DNA of 64,000 nucleotides from Streptomyces sp. BA2 (GCF_009769735.1 NZ_WSRO01000002.1:7303001-7367000); one strand, 5' to 3'. Counted from the stretch's first letter, positions 17,183 to 26,743 are shown. A program made the numbers and translations. Notes: a model not told the origin generated them from the letters alone.

Positions 17183-17986
17183 ATGACCGAGTCAGCGGAC
17201 AGGTGGTTCCGCCGCTACCGAGCGACCACCGCACCCCGGCTGCGCCTGGTGTGCCTCCCGCACGCCGGCGGTTCGCCGACCGCCTACCGGACGTGGGCCC
17301 GCCGCCTGCCCGAGGACATCGAGCTCCTTGCCACCTGCTACCCCGGCCGTCAGGACCGGTTCGCCGAGCCCTTCGCCGACTCGATCGGAGAACTCGCCGA
17401 CGGGGTCGCGCAGGCGCTCGAGCCGCTCCTCGGCACCCCGCTCGCCCTGTTCGGGCACAGCATGGGCGCGGTCGTCGCCCATGAGGTGACCCGGCTCCTT
17501 GACGCCCGCCACGGGGTGCGACCGCTGAGGCTCTTCGTGTCCGGAGCCGACGCCCCGCACCGTCGCGAGCGCACCGACCTGCACAGCCGGGACGACGCCG
17601 AATTCCTCGCCGAGATCCGGCAGTTGGGCTCGTCATCCCTTGCGGAGATCGACGACCCCGCCCTCCTGGAGATGGTGCTGCCCGTCATCAAGGCCGACTA
17701 CCGCCTTGTGGAGACGTACCGCCCGGACCCGGCCGCCAAGACCCGCTGCCCGGTGGTGGCCTACGTCGGCGACCAGGACGAGGACTGCGCGATCGAGGAC
17801 GTCCGCGCCTGGTCGCAGACCACCACGGCCGGCTTCGAGATGCGGGTCTTCCCCGGCGACCACTTCTACCTGGAGCAGCAGGAACCCGAACTGCTCGCCC
17901 ACCTCACCGGCCACCTCCGGGCCGACCTGCGCCTGCGCGCGGCCGTCGGCCGGACGGCAGGGTCCGCCGCGGAGCACGGCGCATGA
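17183..17986 (+). CDS. Type II (editing) thioesterase
   Basis: A 267-residue alpha/beta hydrolase of the GrsT/RifR family. Visible motifs are LPHAGGSPTAYRTWA (oxyanion region), the nucleophile elbow GHSMG, YVGDQDEDC (catalytic acid region) and PGDHFYLEQQ (catalytic His). Such enzymes remove wrong or stalled acyl groups from carrier domains. The ATG at 17183 is preferred because GGAAGG ends 7 bases before it; GTG 17180 is in frame directly before. The last bases overlap the acyl-AMP ligase start (ATGA), so the genes are coupled. Confidence 0.93.
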   Translation: MTESADRWFRRYRATTAPRLRLVCLPHAGGSPTAYRTWARRLPEDIELLATCYPGRQDRFAEPFADSIGELADGVAQALEPLLGTPLALFGHSMGAVVAHEVTRLLDARHGVRPLRLFVSGADAPHRRERTDLHSRDDAEFLAEIRQLGSSSLAEIDDPALLEMVLPVIKADYRLVETYRPDPAAKTRCPVVAYVGDQDEDCAIEDVRAWSQTTTAGFEMRVFPGDHFYLEQQEPELLAHLTGHLRADLRLRAAVGRTAGSAAEHGA

Positions 17987-19842
17987 CCACCGACCGCATC
18001 ACAGAAAGGCCGTCCGCGCACATGAGCGACGACCACGACGCCCTCGTGAGCCCCGACCACCTCATGAGCCCCGAACACCTCGTCGGCCGACTCGAGACAC
18101 ACGCACGGGACATTCCGGACCGGCCGGCCGTGGTCTTCGTCCGGCACCCCGACGGCCGGCCCGTCGAGGAGACCCTGACGTACGGCGCACTCGACCGCGA
18201 GGCCCGCAAGGTCGCCGCCTGGCTGCGCGGTCGGTGCATGGCCGGCGACCGGGTGATGCTCCTGTACGGCACAGGCCTGGAGTTCGTGAAGGCGCTCATC
18301 GGCTGCATGTACGCCGGTGTGGTCGCCGTACCGTCCCCGATGCCGGGGCAGCAGCGCGGCCACGACACCCGCTCCGCCGGGATCGTGCGGGACGCCGACG
18401 TCCGGCTCGTGCTCACCACGTCCGGTGAACTTTCCTCCATCACCGCCTTCCTGGCGGAGGCCGACGCCGAGGACGTGCCCTGCGTCGCCACGGACACCCT
18501 CGACCTGGCCGAGGCGCCCGGCTGGCAGGTACCGGCGCTGGACGCCGCCACCCTCGTCATCCTGCAGTACACGTCCGGCTCGACCAGCGACCCCAAGGGC
18601 GTGCGGGTCACCCACGGCTCGCTCGCCCACAACGTCGGCGAGATGGCCCACGCCTTCGGCCTCGACTCCGGGTCCCGGATGGGCAGTTGGCTGCCGCAGC
18701 ACCACGACATGGGCCTCATGGGCAAGCTGTTGCTGCCGCTGCACCTGGGCGCGACCACGGTCCTGATGACGCCCATGGACTTCCTGCGCCGCCCGCACCT
18801 GTGGCTGCGGCTCCTCGACACGTACCGCATCACCACCACCGTCGCCCCGAACTTCGCCTACGACCTCTGCGTACGCCGCGTCACCGACGAGCAGCTCGCC
18901 GGCGTGGACCTGTCCCGGGTGCGCAACGCGGGCAACGGCTCCGAACCCGTCAGCGCCCGCACCCTGCTGAACTTCGCCGAACGCTTCGCATCGGCGGGCT
19001 TCCGTCTCGACGCCTTCAACCCCTGCTACGGCATGGCCGAGACGACCCTCCTCGTCACCGGTACGGGCCCGGGCCGTGCCCCGGTCCTCGCGACCGTCGA
19101 CGCCGATGCCCTGGCCCGCAAGGAGCTCCGCGCCCTGCCCGCCGACGCCGAGGGTGCCCGTCTTGTCAGCAGCGGCCGCGTCAACGACCTGACCGTGCGG
19201 ATCGTCGACCCCGACACCGGGCGGACGCTGCCCGACGGCCGGGTCGGTGAGATCTGGGTACGCGGCGACAGCGTCGCCGACGGCTACTGGCGCAACCCCG
19301 AGGCCACCGAGCGGATCTTCCGCGCCCGCACCGCCGAGGGCGAAGGACCTTACCTGCGCACCGGTGACACCGGAGCCCTGTACGACGGCGAACTCTTCGT
19401 CACCGGCCGGGTCAAGGAGATGCTCGTCGTCAACGGCCGCAACCTCTACCCGCACGACCTGGAGCGCGAGGTCCAGGACCTGCACGAGGCGTTCCAGGGC
19501 CTCGCCGGCAGCGTCTGCTCGGTCCCCGCCGACGGTGAACGGGTCGTCGTGATGCAGGAGATGCGCCCGCGCGGGTCCTCCGCCGCGGACCTGCCGGAGC
19601 TGGCCCGCACCGTGCGCGGCGCGCTGGCCGAGCGCGTCGGCATCCGCGTCGGCGGCGTGGTCTTCCTGCGCCCCGGCCAGGTCCGCCGCACCACCAGCGG
19701 CAAGATCCGGCGCTCCCACATGCGGCAGCTGTTCACGGACGGCTCACTGCCGGGCCTTTACGAAGACCTCGACGCCCCGCTGCTGCGTGAGTTCCGGGGA
19801 TCGGCGGCACCGGCCGCCCAGGCTCCTGGACGGTCCGCGTGA
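17983..19842 (+). CDS. Fatty acyl-AMP ligase (FAAL)
   Basis: A 619-residue adenylate-forming enzyme. It has QYTSGSTSDPKGV (P-loop), SWLPQHHDMGLMGK, FNPCYGMAETTL and VNGRNLYPHDLE blocks, all typical of FAAL proteins rather than CoA ligases. FAALs activate a free fatty acid as acyl-AMP and pass it to an acyl carrier protein instead of CoA. The free ACP at 26740 is the obvious partner. In lipopeptide loci this step supplies the N-terminal acyl chain. The start overlaps the thioesterase stop. An internal ATG at 18022 is possible but removes only 13 residues. Confidence 0.92.
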   Translation: MTTDRITERPSAHMSDDHDALVSPDHLMSPEHLVGRLETHARDIPDRPAVVFVRHPDGRPVEETLTYGALDREARKVAAWLRGRCMAGDRVMLLYGTGLEFVKALIGCMYAGVVAVPSPMPGQQRGHDTRSAGIVRDADVRLVLTTSGELSSITAFLAEADAEDVPCVATDTLDLAEAPGWQVPALDAATLVILQYTSGSTSDPKGVRVTHGSLAHNVGEMAHAFGLDSGSRMGSWLPQHHDMGLMGKLLLPLHLGATTVLMTPMDFLRRPHLWLRLLDTYRITTTVAPNFAYDLCVRRVTDEQLAGVDLSRVRNAGNGSEPVSARTLLNFAERFASAGFRLDAFNPCYGMAETTLLVTGTGPGRAPVLATVDADALARKELRALPADAEGARLVSSGRVNDLTVRIVDPDTGRTLPDGRVGEIWVRGDSVADGYWRNPEATERIFRARTAEGEGPYLRTGDTGALYDGELFVTGRVKEMLVVNGRNLYPHDLEREVQDLHEAFQGLAGSVCSVPADGERVVVMQEMRPRGSSAADLPELARTVRGALAERVGIRVGGVVFLRPGQVRRTTSGKIRRSHMRQLFTDGSLPGLYEDLDAPLLREFRGSAAPAAQAPGRSA

Positions 19843-21599
19843 GACACGCCCCGTATCTCGCCGCCGCCGACCTCGACCGGCGCCTCGGTGACCCCGCCGA
19901 CGAGGGCCGGCTGTTCTCGTACGCCCGCTGCGGGGCGCTCGACGACCGCGAGGAGTTCCCGCTGGAGATCTGCCGGGAACTGGACCTGCTGGGCCTGCAC
20001 CGGCAGTACGTCCCGTACCGCCACGGCGGCGAACTGCGCTCCTACGAGCAGGTGTTGCAGCTGATGCGGGCGGTCGCCCGGCGCGATCTGACCGTCGCCG
20101 TCGCCCACGGCAAGACCTTCCTCGGCGCCGTCTCCGTCTGGGTCGGCGGCGATGCCCGGCAGATCCGGGAGACCGCGGCGCGGGTGGCCGACGGGGCCGT
20201 GGTGTCCTGGGGTCTTACCGAGCGGGACCACGGCAGCGACCTGCTCGCCGGTGAGGTGACCGCGCGCCGGGACGGCGGCCACTACCGGCTCGACGGCGAG
20301 AAGTGGCTGATCAACAACGCCAACCGGGGCCAGCTGATCTGCGTCCTCGCCCGCACCAAGGACACCGAAGGGCCGCGCGGCTTCAGCCTGCTGATGGTCG
20401 ACAAACAGCGCCTCGACCGGAGTGCGTACCGGCCGCTGCCGCAGGTGAGGCTGCACGGCATCCGGGGCGCCGACATCAGCGGGATCGCTTTCACCGACGC
20501 CAAGATCCCCGGGGCATCGCTGGTCGGCGCGGAGGGCGAGGGCAGTGAAATCGTCCTCAAGAGCCTGCAACTGACCCGGACCCTGTGCGCCGCCCTGTCC
20601 CTGGGCGCCGCCGACCACGCCCTCGCGCTGGCCACCGGCTACGCCCTCGACCGGCACGCCTACGGCGACCGGCTCGCCGACCTGCCACAGACGCGCAGGC
20701 TGCTGGCCCAGTCGTACGCCGACGTACTGCTCGCCGAGGCGACGACCCTCGTCGCCGGCCGCGCCCTGCACACCCTCACCGGCGAACTGGCCACCGTCTC
20801 CGCCGTCACCAAGTACTTCGTGCCGAGCCTGGTCGACCGGGTCGTCGCCCGCCTTTCCACCGTGCTCGGGGCGCGCTCCCTGCTGGTGGGGGACACCTAC
20901 GAACACGGCCGGTTCCAGAAGCTGCAACGCGATCACAGGATCGTCGGCATCTTCGACGGCAACACCGTGGTCAACCTGCACGCCCTGATCAACCTGTTCC
21001 CGCTGCTCGCCCGGCAGTGGCGGCGCGGCACCGTCGACGAGACGGGACTCGCGGCCGCCACCACGCTCGGCGCCGACCTGCCCGACTTCGACCGCGACGC
21101 TCTGTCCCTGCTGCCGCGCACCGGCTGCAGCGTCGTCCAGGCACTGGCGCCGGGTGTACGGGAGCTGTCCGCGCTCGCAGCGCGGGGCGAGCTGCCCGCC
21201 GGGGTGGCGCGCCGCGCCGAGGGTGTCCTTGCCGCCGCCGAAGGCCTCGCCGCCGAACTGGACGGCTACCGGCCGACCGCCGTCGACGTACCGGCATCAG
21301 CGTTCACCCTCGCCGAGCGCTACGCCTGGTGCTTCGCCGCATCGGCGGCCGTCCACCTGTGGCTGCGCAACCGGCACGCCGTCGCCGAAGCGGGCGCGGA
21401 CGCCGGGCACACGGCCGAGCTGTGGCAGGACGGCCGCTGGCTTGAGGCCGCGCTCGCCCGGGTCCTCGACCACCTCGGCACCTCCTGGCCCGACGCCACC
21501 GACGACGTCCTGGAGCGCCTTGTGCCGACCCTGATCGCCCAGCACGAGTCCGGGCAGCTGCCCTCCCTCCTCCACCACCCGCTGAAGGTGAGCGCGTGA
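19839..21599 (+). CDS. Acyl-CoA/acyl-ACP dehydrogenase, subunit 1
   Basis: A 586-residue FAD enzyme longer than the usual 380-400: an acyl-CoA dehydrogenase core plus a C-terminal extension of about 180 residues. VVSWGLTERDHGSDLLAG is the flavin/substrate signature. Where ordinary family members carry the catalytic Glu (YEGT), this one reads IFDGNT, so Asp takes its place. Likely role: alpha,beta-dehydrogenation of the acyl chain activated by the FAAL. The GTG start overlaps the FAAL stop by 4 bases, and the stop overlaps the next dehydrogenase by 4 bases. Confidence 0.9.
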   Translation: MRHAPYLAAADLDRRLGDPADEGRLFSYARCGALDDREEFPLEICRELDLLGLHRQYVPYRHGGELRSYEQVLQLMRAVARRDLTVAVAHGKTFLGAVSVWVGGDARQIRETAARVADGAVVSWGLTERDHGSDLLAGEVTARRDGGHYRLDGEKWLINNANRGQLICVLARTKDTEGPRGFSLLMVDKQRLDRSAYRPLPQVRLHGIRGADISGIAFTDAKIPGASLVGAEGEGSEIVLKSLQLTRTLCAALSLGAADHALALATGYALDRHAYGDRLADLPQTRRLLAQSYADVLLAEATTLVAGRALHTLTGELATVSAVTKYFVPSLVDRVVARLSTVLGARSLLVGDTYEHGRFQKLQRDHRIVGIFDGNTVVNLHALINLFPLLARQWRRGTVDETGLAAATTLGADLPDFDRDALSLLPRTGCSVVQALAPGVRELSALAARGELPAGVARRAEGVLAAAEGLAAELDGYRPTAVDVPASAFTLAERYAWCFAASAAVHLWLRNRHAVAEAGADAGHTAELWQDGRWLEAALARVLDHLGTSWPDATDDVLERLVPTLIAQHESGQLPSLLHHPLKVSA

Positions 21600-23329
21600 C
21601 CACGATCCCCCACCCGCCCACGGCGGCTTCGGTCCACTCCCGGCTGCACGATCCTGCGCCCCTGGAGGCCCTCCTCGGCAACCCCGGCGACCTCGACAAC
21701 CCGCTCGGCTTCGCCGCCCTCATCGCCGCCGACGAGCGCGGCGACCTCCTGGCGACCGGCGAACGCGCCCTGGACGCCTACGGCCTGGGCGCGGAGTTCG
21801 TGCCCGGCGACCTCGGCGGGCGACTCACCCGCGCCGACGAACTGGCCCGTGTGCTGCGCCCGTTGTTCCGCCGCGACATCGCCCTGGGCCTCGGGCACGG
21901 AGCAAGCAACCTGGTCGGCTCGGTGAACGTGTGGGCCGCGGGCCGTCCGGACCAGCGCCGGTGGCTGGCCGACGTCCTGCTGCGCAACGGCCGTATCGCC
22001 GCCGCGTACACCGACATGTCGACCGGCAACGACGTGACCCGCACCGGCTTCCGCGCCGAGGTGCGCGGCCAGGAGCTCGTTCTCAACGGCCGCAAGGAGA
22101 TCATCAACAACATCGCGCGCGCCGAAGCGGTGACCGTCCTGGCCCGCACCAGCGAAGCCCCCGGCAGCCGCAGCCACTCCCTGGTGCTCATGGACTCCGC
22201 CACGGCGCCCCGTGACCGGCTGCGCTTCCTGCCCCGCTACCGCACCAGCGGCGTGCGCGCCATGTACCTGGGCGGCCTCGAGTTCCGCGACTGCCCGCTA
22301 CCCGTCGACATCGTCACCGGCGACCTCGGTGAGGCGATGGAGACCGTACTGCGCGCCTTCCAGGTGACCAGGGCCGTGCTGCCCGGCGCCGCAGTCGGCA
22401 CCCTCGACCAACAGCTGCGCACCGTCCTCGACTTCGCTACGGAGCGGCGCCTGTACCGCCGTACCGTCCTCGAACTCCCGCACGCCCGCTCAGTCCTGAC
22501 CGGCGTCTTCCTGGACCTGCTCGCCGCCGACTGCCTCGCCACGACCGTGTGCAGGGCGCTGCATCTGCTGCCCGAGCAGACCAGTGTGTACGCGGCCGCC
22601 GTGAAGTTCCTCGTGCCGCTGCTGATGCGGGACGCGGTGGACTCCCTCGCGGTGGTCCTCGGGGCGCGCTCGTTCCTGCGCGAGGGCCCGCACGCGGTGT
22701 TCCAGAAGCATCTGCGCGACCTTCCAGTGGCCTCGCTGGTGCACGCGGGCGGCACGGTCTGCCTGGCGACGATCATCCCCCAGCTGCCCCGGCTCGCCCG
22801 CCGTGCGTGGCTGTCCGACGACGTCCCGGCGCCCGCCGGCCTCTTCGACCTCGACGGCCCGCTGCCCGACCTGGACTTCGGCCGCCTGGCCATCACCGCA
22901 GGCCGCAAGGACCCGCTGATCGCGACCCTGCTGGCCGCCGAGGCCGAGCTGCGCACCGAGCCCGTCATCGGCCCCCTGCTCGGCCGGTTCACCGCCGAGC
23001 TGCGCGAACTGGCCGCCCGGTGCCGCGAATTGGCGCCACGCGATCGCACGCCGCTGGCCGGACCCGTCAGCTTCGAGCTCGCCGAGCGCTACGCCGTACT
23101 GCTCGCGGCCGCCGCCTGCGTCGGTGTCTGGCGGCACAACACCGACAAGGCCGGTGCCTTCCTGCGCGACCCCGGCTGGCTCACCGGCGTGCTCGGCCGC
23201 CTTGCCGCCCGGCTGCGACTCGCGCCGGTGCCCGGAGCCGACGCGGCACACGAGGAGATCGCCCGTGAGCTGTTGAACCGTCACGAGCAGCGCGACGGCT
23301 TCGATCTCGTCGGCCGCCGGCTGGCGTGA
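21596..23329 (+). CDS. Acyl-CoA/acyl-ACP dehydrogenase, subunit 2 (degenerate catalytic position)
   Basis: A 577-residue protein with the same build as its neighbour, but more diverged. The flavin-site motif reads YTDMSTGND. The position matching IFDGNT of subunit 1 reads VHAGGT, so neither Glu nor Asp is present. It starts at a GTG overlapping the previous stop. Tandem divergent pairs such as this can form mixed complexes in actinobacteria, where only one partner carries the full active site; that is my inference here. A separate second desaturation, as proposed for dienoyl lipopeptide tails, is the alternative. Confidence 0.88.
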   Translation: MTTIPHPPTAASVHSRLHDPAPLEALLGNPGDLDNPLGFAALIAADERGDLLATGERALDAYGLGAEFVPGDLGGRLTRADELARVLRPLFRRDIALGLGHGASNLVGSVNVWAAGRPDQRRWLADVLLRNGRIAAAYTDMSTGNDVTRTGFRAEVRGQELVLNGRKEIINNIARAEAVTVLARTSEAPGSRSHSLVLMDSATAPRDRLRFLPRYRTSGVRAMYLGGLEFRDCPLPVDIVTGDLGEAMETVLRAFQVTRAVLPGAAVGTLDQQLRTVLDFATERRLYRRTVLELPHARSVLTGVFLDLLAADCLATTVCRALHLLPEQTSVYAAAVKFLVPLLMRDAVDSLAVVLGARSFLREGPHAVFQKHLRDLPVASLVHAGGTVCLATIIPQLPRLARRAWLSDDVPAPAGLFDLDGPLPDLDFGRLAITAGRKDPLIATLLAAEAELRTEPVIGPLLGRFTAELRELAARCRELAPRDRTPLAGPVSFELAERYAVLLAAAACVGVWRHNTDKAGAFLRDPGWLTGVLGRLAARLRLAPVPGADAAHEEIARELLNRHEQRDGFDLVGRRLA

Positions 23330-23333
23330 CAGC

Positions 23334-23375
23334 AGGACAGCGACACCAGGACCACGACACCAGGGCAGCGACAAC
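23334..23375 (+). repeat. Three imperfect 14-bp tandem units before the enoyl-CoA hydratase gene
   Basis: The units are AGGACAGCGACACC, AGGACCACGACACC and AGGGCAGCGACAAC. They fill most of the 61-base gap and run straight into the ribosome binding site AGGAGGGG of the next gene. Probably slippage; no clear function is seen. Confidence 0.9.
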
Positions 23376-23390
23376 AGGAGGGGATGGACA

Positions 23391-24164
23391 GTGGCGGTAT
23401 TCGTCCGGGCCGAGAAGGAGGGCCGGGTGGCGACCATCAGGATCGTGCGCCCCAAGGTCAGCGGGGTGGACCCGGCCGTACCGGGGGAGATGACCGCGGC
23501 CGCCGACGAGGTGGGCCGCGACGACGCCGTACGGGCCGTGATCCTGCGCGGCAGCAAGCGGGTCTTCGCCTCCGGCGCCGATCTGCACGGCATGGCAGGA
23601 CGACCCACGGCCGAGGTCCGCGCCCACACCGGGCGACTGCAGGCCGGGTTCAGCGCCATGGCCGCCATCCCCAAGCCCGTGGTGGCCGCCATCAGCGGTT
23701 ACGCCCTCGGCGGCGGACTGGAACTCGCCCTGTGCGCCGACTACCGGATCGCAGGCCGTGGCGCGCTGCTCGGCCTCCCCGAGATCCGGCTCGGCCTGAT
23801 CCCCGGCACCGGCGGCACTCAGCGGCTGCCCCGCCTGGTGGGCCCCGGCCAGGCCAAGAAGCTCATCTTCACCGGCCGGCCCCTGACCGCCCAACAGGCC
23901 CTGGACATAGGCCTGGTGGACGAGGTGGTCGCCGACGAGGACGTCGACCGCGCCGCCCGGAGCCTCGCCGAGGAGTTCGCCCAGGGGCCCACCGCGGCCC
24001 TGGCCGCAGCCAAGCGGGCCGTGGACGAGGGCCTCGGCACTCCGCTGGAGACCGGAATGGGCGTCGAGTGCCGGGAGTTCGCGGGCCTGTTCGCCACCGA
24101 GGACCACCGCATCGGCATCGACGCCTTCCTCGACGGCGCGATCCCCACCTTCACCGGCCGGTGA
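23391..24164 (+). CDS. Enoyl-CoA hydratase/isomerase family protein
   Basis: A 257-residue crotonase-fold protein. SGADLHGM and GYALGGGLELA form the oxyanion hole. Both catalytic glutamates of classic hydratases are present (GGGLELA and GLPEIRLG, followed by GTGGTQRL). It would hydrate the enoyl chain made by the dehydrogenases, or isomerise it. The GTG at 23391 is chosen because AGGAGGGG lies 7-14 bases before it; another frame starting at ATG 23384 is a shadow. Confidence 0.92.
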   Translation: MAVFVRAEKEGRVATIRIVRPKVSGVDPAVPGEMTAAADEVGRDDAVRAVILRGSKRVFASGADLHGMAGRPTAEVRAHTGRLQAGFSAMAAIPKPVVAAISGYALGGGLELALCADYRIAGRGALLGLPEIRLGLIPGTGGTQRLPRLVGPGQAKKLIFTGRPLTAQQALDIGLVDEVVADEDVDRAARSLAEEFAQGPTAALAAAKRAVDEGLGTPLETGMGVECREFAGLFATEDHRIGIDAFLDGAIPTFTGR

Positions 24165-24184
24165 ACGGGACGCCGCCGCGGACG

Positions 24185-24199
24185 ATATGGCCGCCGTAT
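24185..24199. promoter_or_regulatory. Candidate operator B: ATATGGC-C-GCCGTAT imperfect palindrome
   Basis: Six of seven arm positions pair. Over 18 bases (GATATGGCCGCCGTATAG) it resembles operator A (GATATGGGCCGCATATAG). It lies about 40 bases before the condensation-domain gene, in the only non-overlapping junction of this part of the locus. TATAGA after the palindrome could serve as a -10 hexamer. Confidence 0.5.
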
Positions 24200-24240
24200 A
24201 GATCACTCCGGCAGCCTGGGCAGAGGCGAGCCCAGCGGCG

Positions 24241-25755
24241 ATGAGCGCGTTCCCCACTTACCCGAACCGACCGGCCACCGGCGGCGCCGACAGAAAGACA
24301 ACCATGCCGACTCACCATCAGCTCTCGCACGCGCAGCAGGCCTTGTGGTTCCTCCACGAGCTGGCGCCCGCCAGCAGCGCCTACCACACCGGGGTCGCCC
24401 TGGCAGTGCGCAGCGCGCTCGACACGGCCGCCCTCGCCGAGGCCGTCGCCGCGACGGTCCGCCGCCACCCCATGGCCGACTCCGCCTTCATCCGGCACGA
24501 GGGACACCCCGTAAGGCTCCACGCGGCGCCCGTGCCCCCGGGCCTCGAGGTGCGCGAGGTGCCGGGAGCCGACGACGCGGAGCTGCACCGGGCCGTCCGC
24601 GACGCCCTCAACGAGCCGTTCGATCTTGAGACCAGGGGCGCGTTCCGGTTCGTCCTGCTGCGCCGTACGCCCACGGACGCCGTCCTCCTCGTCGCGGGCC
24701 ACCACATCGGCACCGACGCCACCTCCAACTGGCTGCTGCTGCGCGACGTGGTCCACGCCCACGGCCGCATCGCGGCCGGCGACAGTGCGGGCCTCGCGCC
24801 GGTACCCGGCGACTACGACGCCTATGTCGCCAAGGAGGCGAAGCTCCTTGCCTCGTCGCGTGGTGACCGGCTCGCCGCCCAGTGGCACGCCCGCTGCGAC
24901 GGCGCCGTCCCTGCCGAGATCCCCACGGACCGGCCCCGCACCCCGCACCGCTCCGGCGTCGGCGCGACCCACACGATCGACCTCGACGCCCCCCAGGTGG
25001 CCCGTCTGCGGGAGGCCGCGCGCACCTGCGGCGTGACCCTCTTCTCCTACCTGCTCGGCACCTTCCAGGGGCTGCTGCACCGCTACACCCGGCAGAACGA
25101 CTTCCTCGTCGGCTGCCCGACCACCACCCGCATGGCGCCGGCCCTGCGCGAGGTCGTCGGAAACTTCATCAACACCCTCGTCTTCCGCGCCGAGTTCGGT
25201 CCCACGACGACGTTCCGCGAAGCGGCCGTGGCCGCCGACGCCCAGGTCCGTGCGGGCATCGCCGGGGTGGGCTACCCCTTCTCAACTCTGACCCGCACCG
25301 CGAACCGCCCGCGCAGCAGCTCGGGCTCCTCCCTGTGCCAGATCACCTTCAACATGATCGGCACCGCGGCCCCGGACCCCCTCATGCGGCTGCTCCTCGA
25401 CAGCGAGAGCGGCGGCGACGCCATCGAGTACGCCGGTCTTGTCCTTGCGCCGTGCCCGCTGCCGCAGGCGGAGGGCCAGCTCGATCTCTCCGTGAACATC
25501 CGCCAGAGCGCCGAGACGCTTTCGGTCGACTTCCGCTACGACGTCGACCTCTTCGACCCGGACACCGTGCGGCGCTTCGCCGGCCTCTTCGTCCGCGCGG
25601 CCGACCAGTCCGCCGCGGACCCGGACGCCCCCGTCGCCCGGCTGCGCCTGATGGACGCCGCGGAACTGGCCCGCCTGATGGGCTTCGACGACGACACGTA
25701 TGACGACGACGCCGATGACACCGACGCGTACGAAGAGGTGGCGCGGCGTGTCTGA
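24241..25755 (+). CDS. Free-standing NRPS condensation domain protein
   Basis: A 504-residue single condensation domain: QLSHAQQALWFLHEL (C1), VAGHHIGTDATSNW (C3, with both His and the Asp, Gly replaced by Ala), GCPTTTRM and VGNFINTLVF (C5). Unlike the domains in the synthetase, its HHxxxD is intact. It may join the acyl-ACP to the first residue, or catalyse another transfer in trans; the sequence does not decide. The C-terminus ends in an acidic stretch of D and E residues. ATG 24241 gives the full frame; ATG 24304 (MPTHHQLSHAQ) is as likely and begins right at the domain. Confidence 0.88.
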   Translation: MSAFPTYPNRPATGGADRKTTMPTHHQLSHAQQALWFLHELAPASSAYHTGVALAVRSALDTAALAEAVAATVRRHPMADSAFIRHEGHPVRLHAAPVPPGLEVREVPGADDAELHRAVRDALNEPFDLETRGAFRFVLLRRTPTDAVLLVAGHHIGTDATSNWLLLRDVVHAHGRIAAGDSAGLAPVPGDYDAYVAKEAKLLASSRGDRLAAQWHARCDGAVPAEIPTDRPRTPHRSGVGATHTIDLDAPQVARLREAARTCGVTLFSYLLGTFQGLLHRYTRQNDFLVGCPTTTRMAPALREVVGNFINTLVFRAEFGPTTTFREAAVAADAQVRAGIAGVGYPFSTLTRTANRPRSSSGSSLCQITFNMIGTAAPDPLMRLLLDSESGGDAIEYAGLVLAPCPLPQAEGQLDLSVNIRQSAETLSVDFRYDVDLFDPDTVRRFAGLFVRAADQSAADPDAPVARLRLMDAAELARLMGFDDDTYDDDADDTDAYEEVARRV

Positions 25756-26743
25756 GATCACCCACCGCACCCTGCGCGCGGGAGGCCGCGGCTTCCATGT
25801 CGCCGAGGCCGGCGAAGGCCCCCTCGTCCTGCTGCTGCACGGGTTCCCCGAGCTGTCGTACTCGTGGCGGCACCAGCTCACCGGGCTCGCCGCGGCGGGC
25901 TTCCACGCCGTCGCCCCGGACCTGCGCGGTTACGGCGGCAGTGACCGCCCCGACGGCGTCGACGCCTACACCATCCACCACCTGGTCGGCGACGTCGTCG
26001 CTCTCCTCGGCGCGCTGGGCGCCGAGCGTGCCGTGGTCGCCGGCCACGACTGGGGCTCCCAAGTCGCCTGGCACACCGCCCTGATGCGCCCGGACCGGGT
26101 GCGCGGGGTGGCGGGCCTGAGCATCCCCTACCGCCCGCGCAGCGGCCTGCCCCCGCTGCCCGCCCTGCGCCGCGCCTTCGGCGACCGCCACTACATGCTG
26201 TACTTCCAGACCCCTGGCCTCGTGGACGAGGAGCTGGTACGGGACCTGCCCGCCACGTTCCGCCGCATGCTGGGCGGCACCTCCGGCGGCGCCCCCGCCG
26301 TCGACCCGGTGGTCCCGCAGGACGGTGCTCTGCTCGACATCTACCCGGACCCCGGCGTCCTGCCCGACTGGTTGACGGAGGACGACATCGCCGTCTACGC
26401 CCGGGAGTTCGGCCGCACCGGCTTCACCGGCGGTCTGAACTGGTACCGCAACCTCACCACCAACTGGGAGCTCACCGCCCCCCTCGCCAAGGCCCGGATC
26501 CCGGTGCCCGCGCTGTATCTGGCCGGCGCGGACGACTTCGTCATCCGCGCCATCGACCCCGCCCACCTGGAGTCCGAACTCCGGCGCTGGGTGCCGCACT
26601 TGAGAGATCTCGTCCTGCTGCCGGGCTGCGGCCACTGGGTGCAGCAGGAGCGGCCGGCCGCCGTGACCGAGGCGCTGGTCGCCTTCGCCCGATCCCTCGA
26701 ACCGTCCGACCCTTCCACGACCTTGACCTTGGAGCACCGATGA
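25748..26743 (+). CDS. Epoxide hydrolase (alpha/beta hydrolase)
   Basis: A 331-residue alpha/beta hydrolase. HGFPELSYSWRHQL is the oxyanion block. The nucleophile elbow is GHDWGSQ, with Asp instead of Ser, which marks epoxide hydrolases (and some dehalogenases). AGADDFVI and GCGHWVQQE hold the acid and His. It would open an epoxide to a vicinal diol, suggesting an epoxy-acyl intermediate on the lipid tail, although no epoxidase gene is seen in the window. The GTG at 25748 is chosen for GAAGAGG upstream; it overlaps the condensation gene stop by 8 bases. Confidence 0.88.
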   Translation: MSEITHRTLRAGGRGFHVAEAGEGPLVLLLHGFPELSYSWRHQLTGLAAAGFHAVAPDLRGYGGSDRPDGVDAYTIHHLVGDVVALLGALGAERAVVAGHDWGSQVAWHTALMRPDRVRGVAGLSIPYRPRSGLPPLPALRRAFGDRHYMLYFQTPGLVDEELVRDLPATFRRMLGGTSGGAPAVDPVVPQDGALLDIYPDPGVLPDWLTEDDIAVYAREFGRTGFTGGLNWYRNLTTNWELTAPLAKARIPVPALYLAGADDFVIRAIDPAHLESELRRWVPHLRDLVLLPGCGHWVQQERPAAVTEALVAFARSLEPSDPSTTLTLEHR

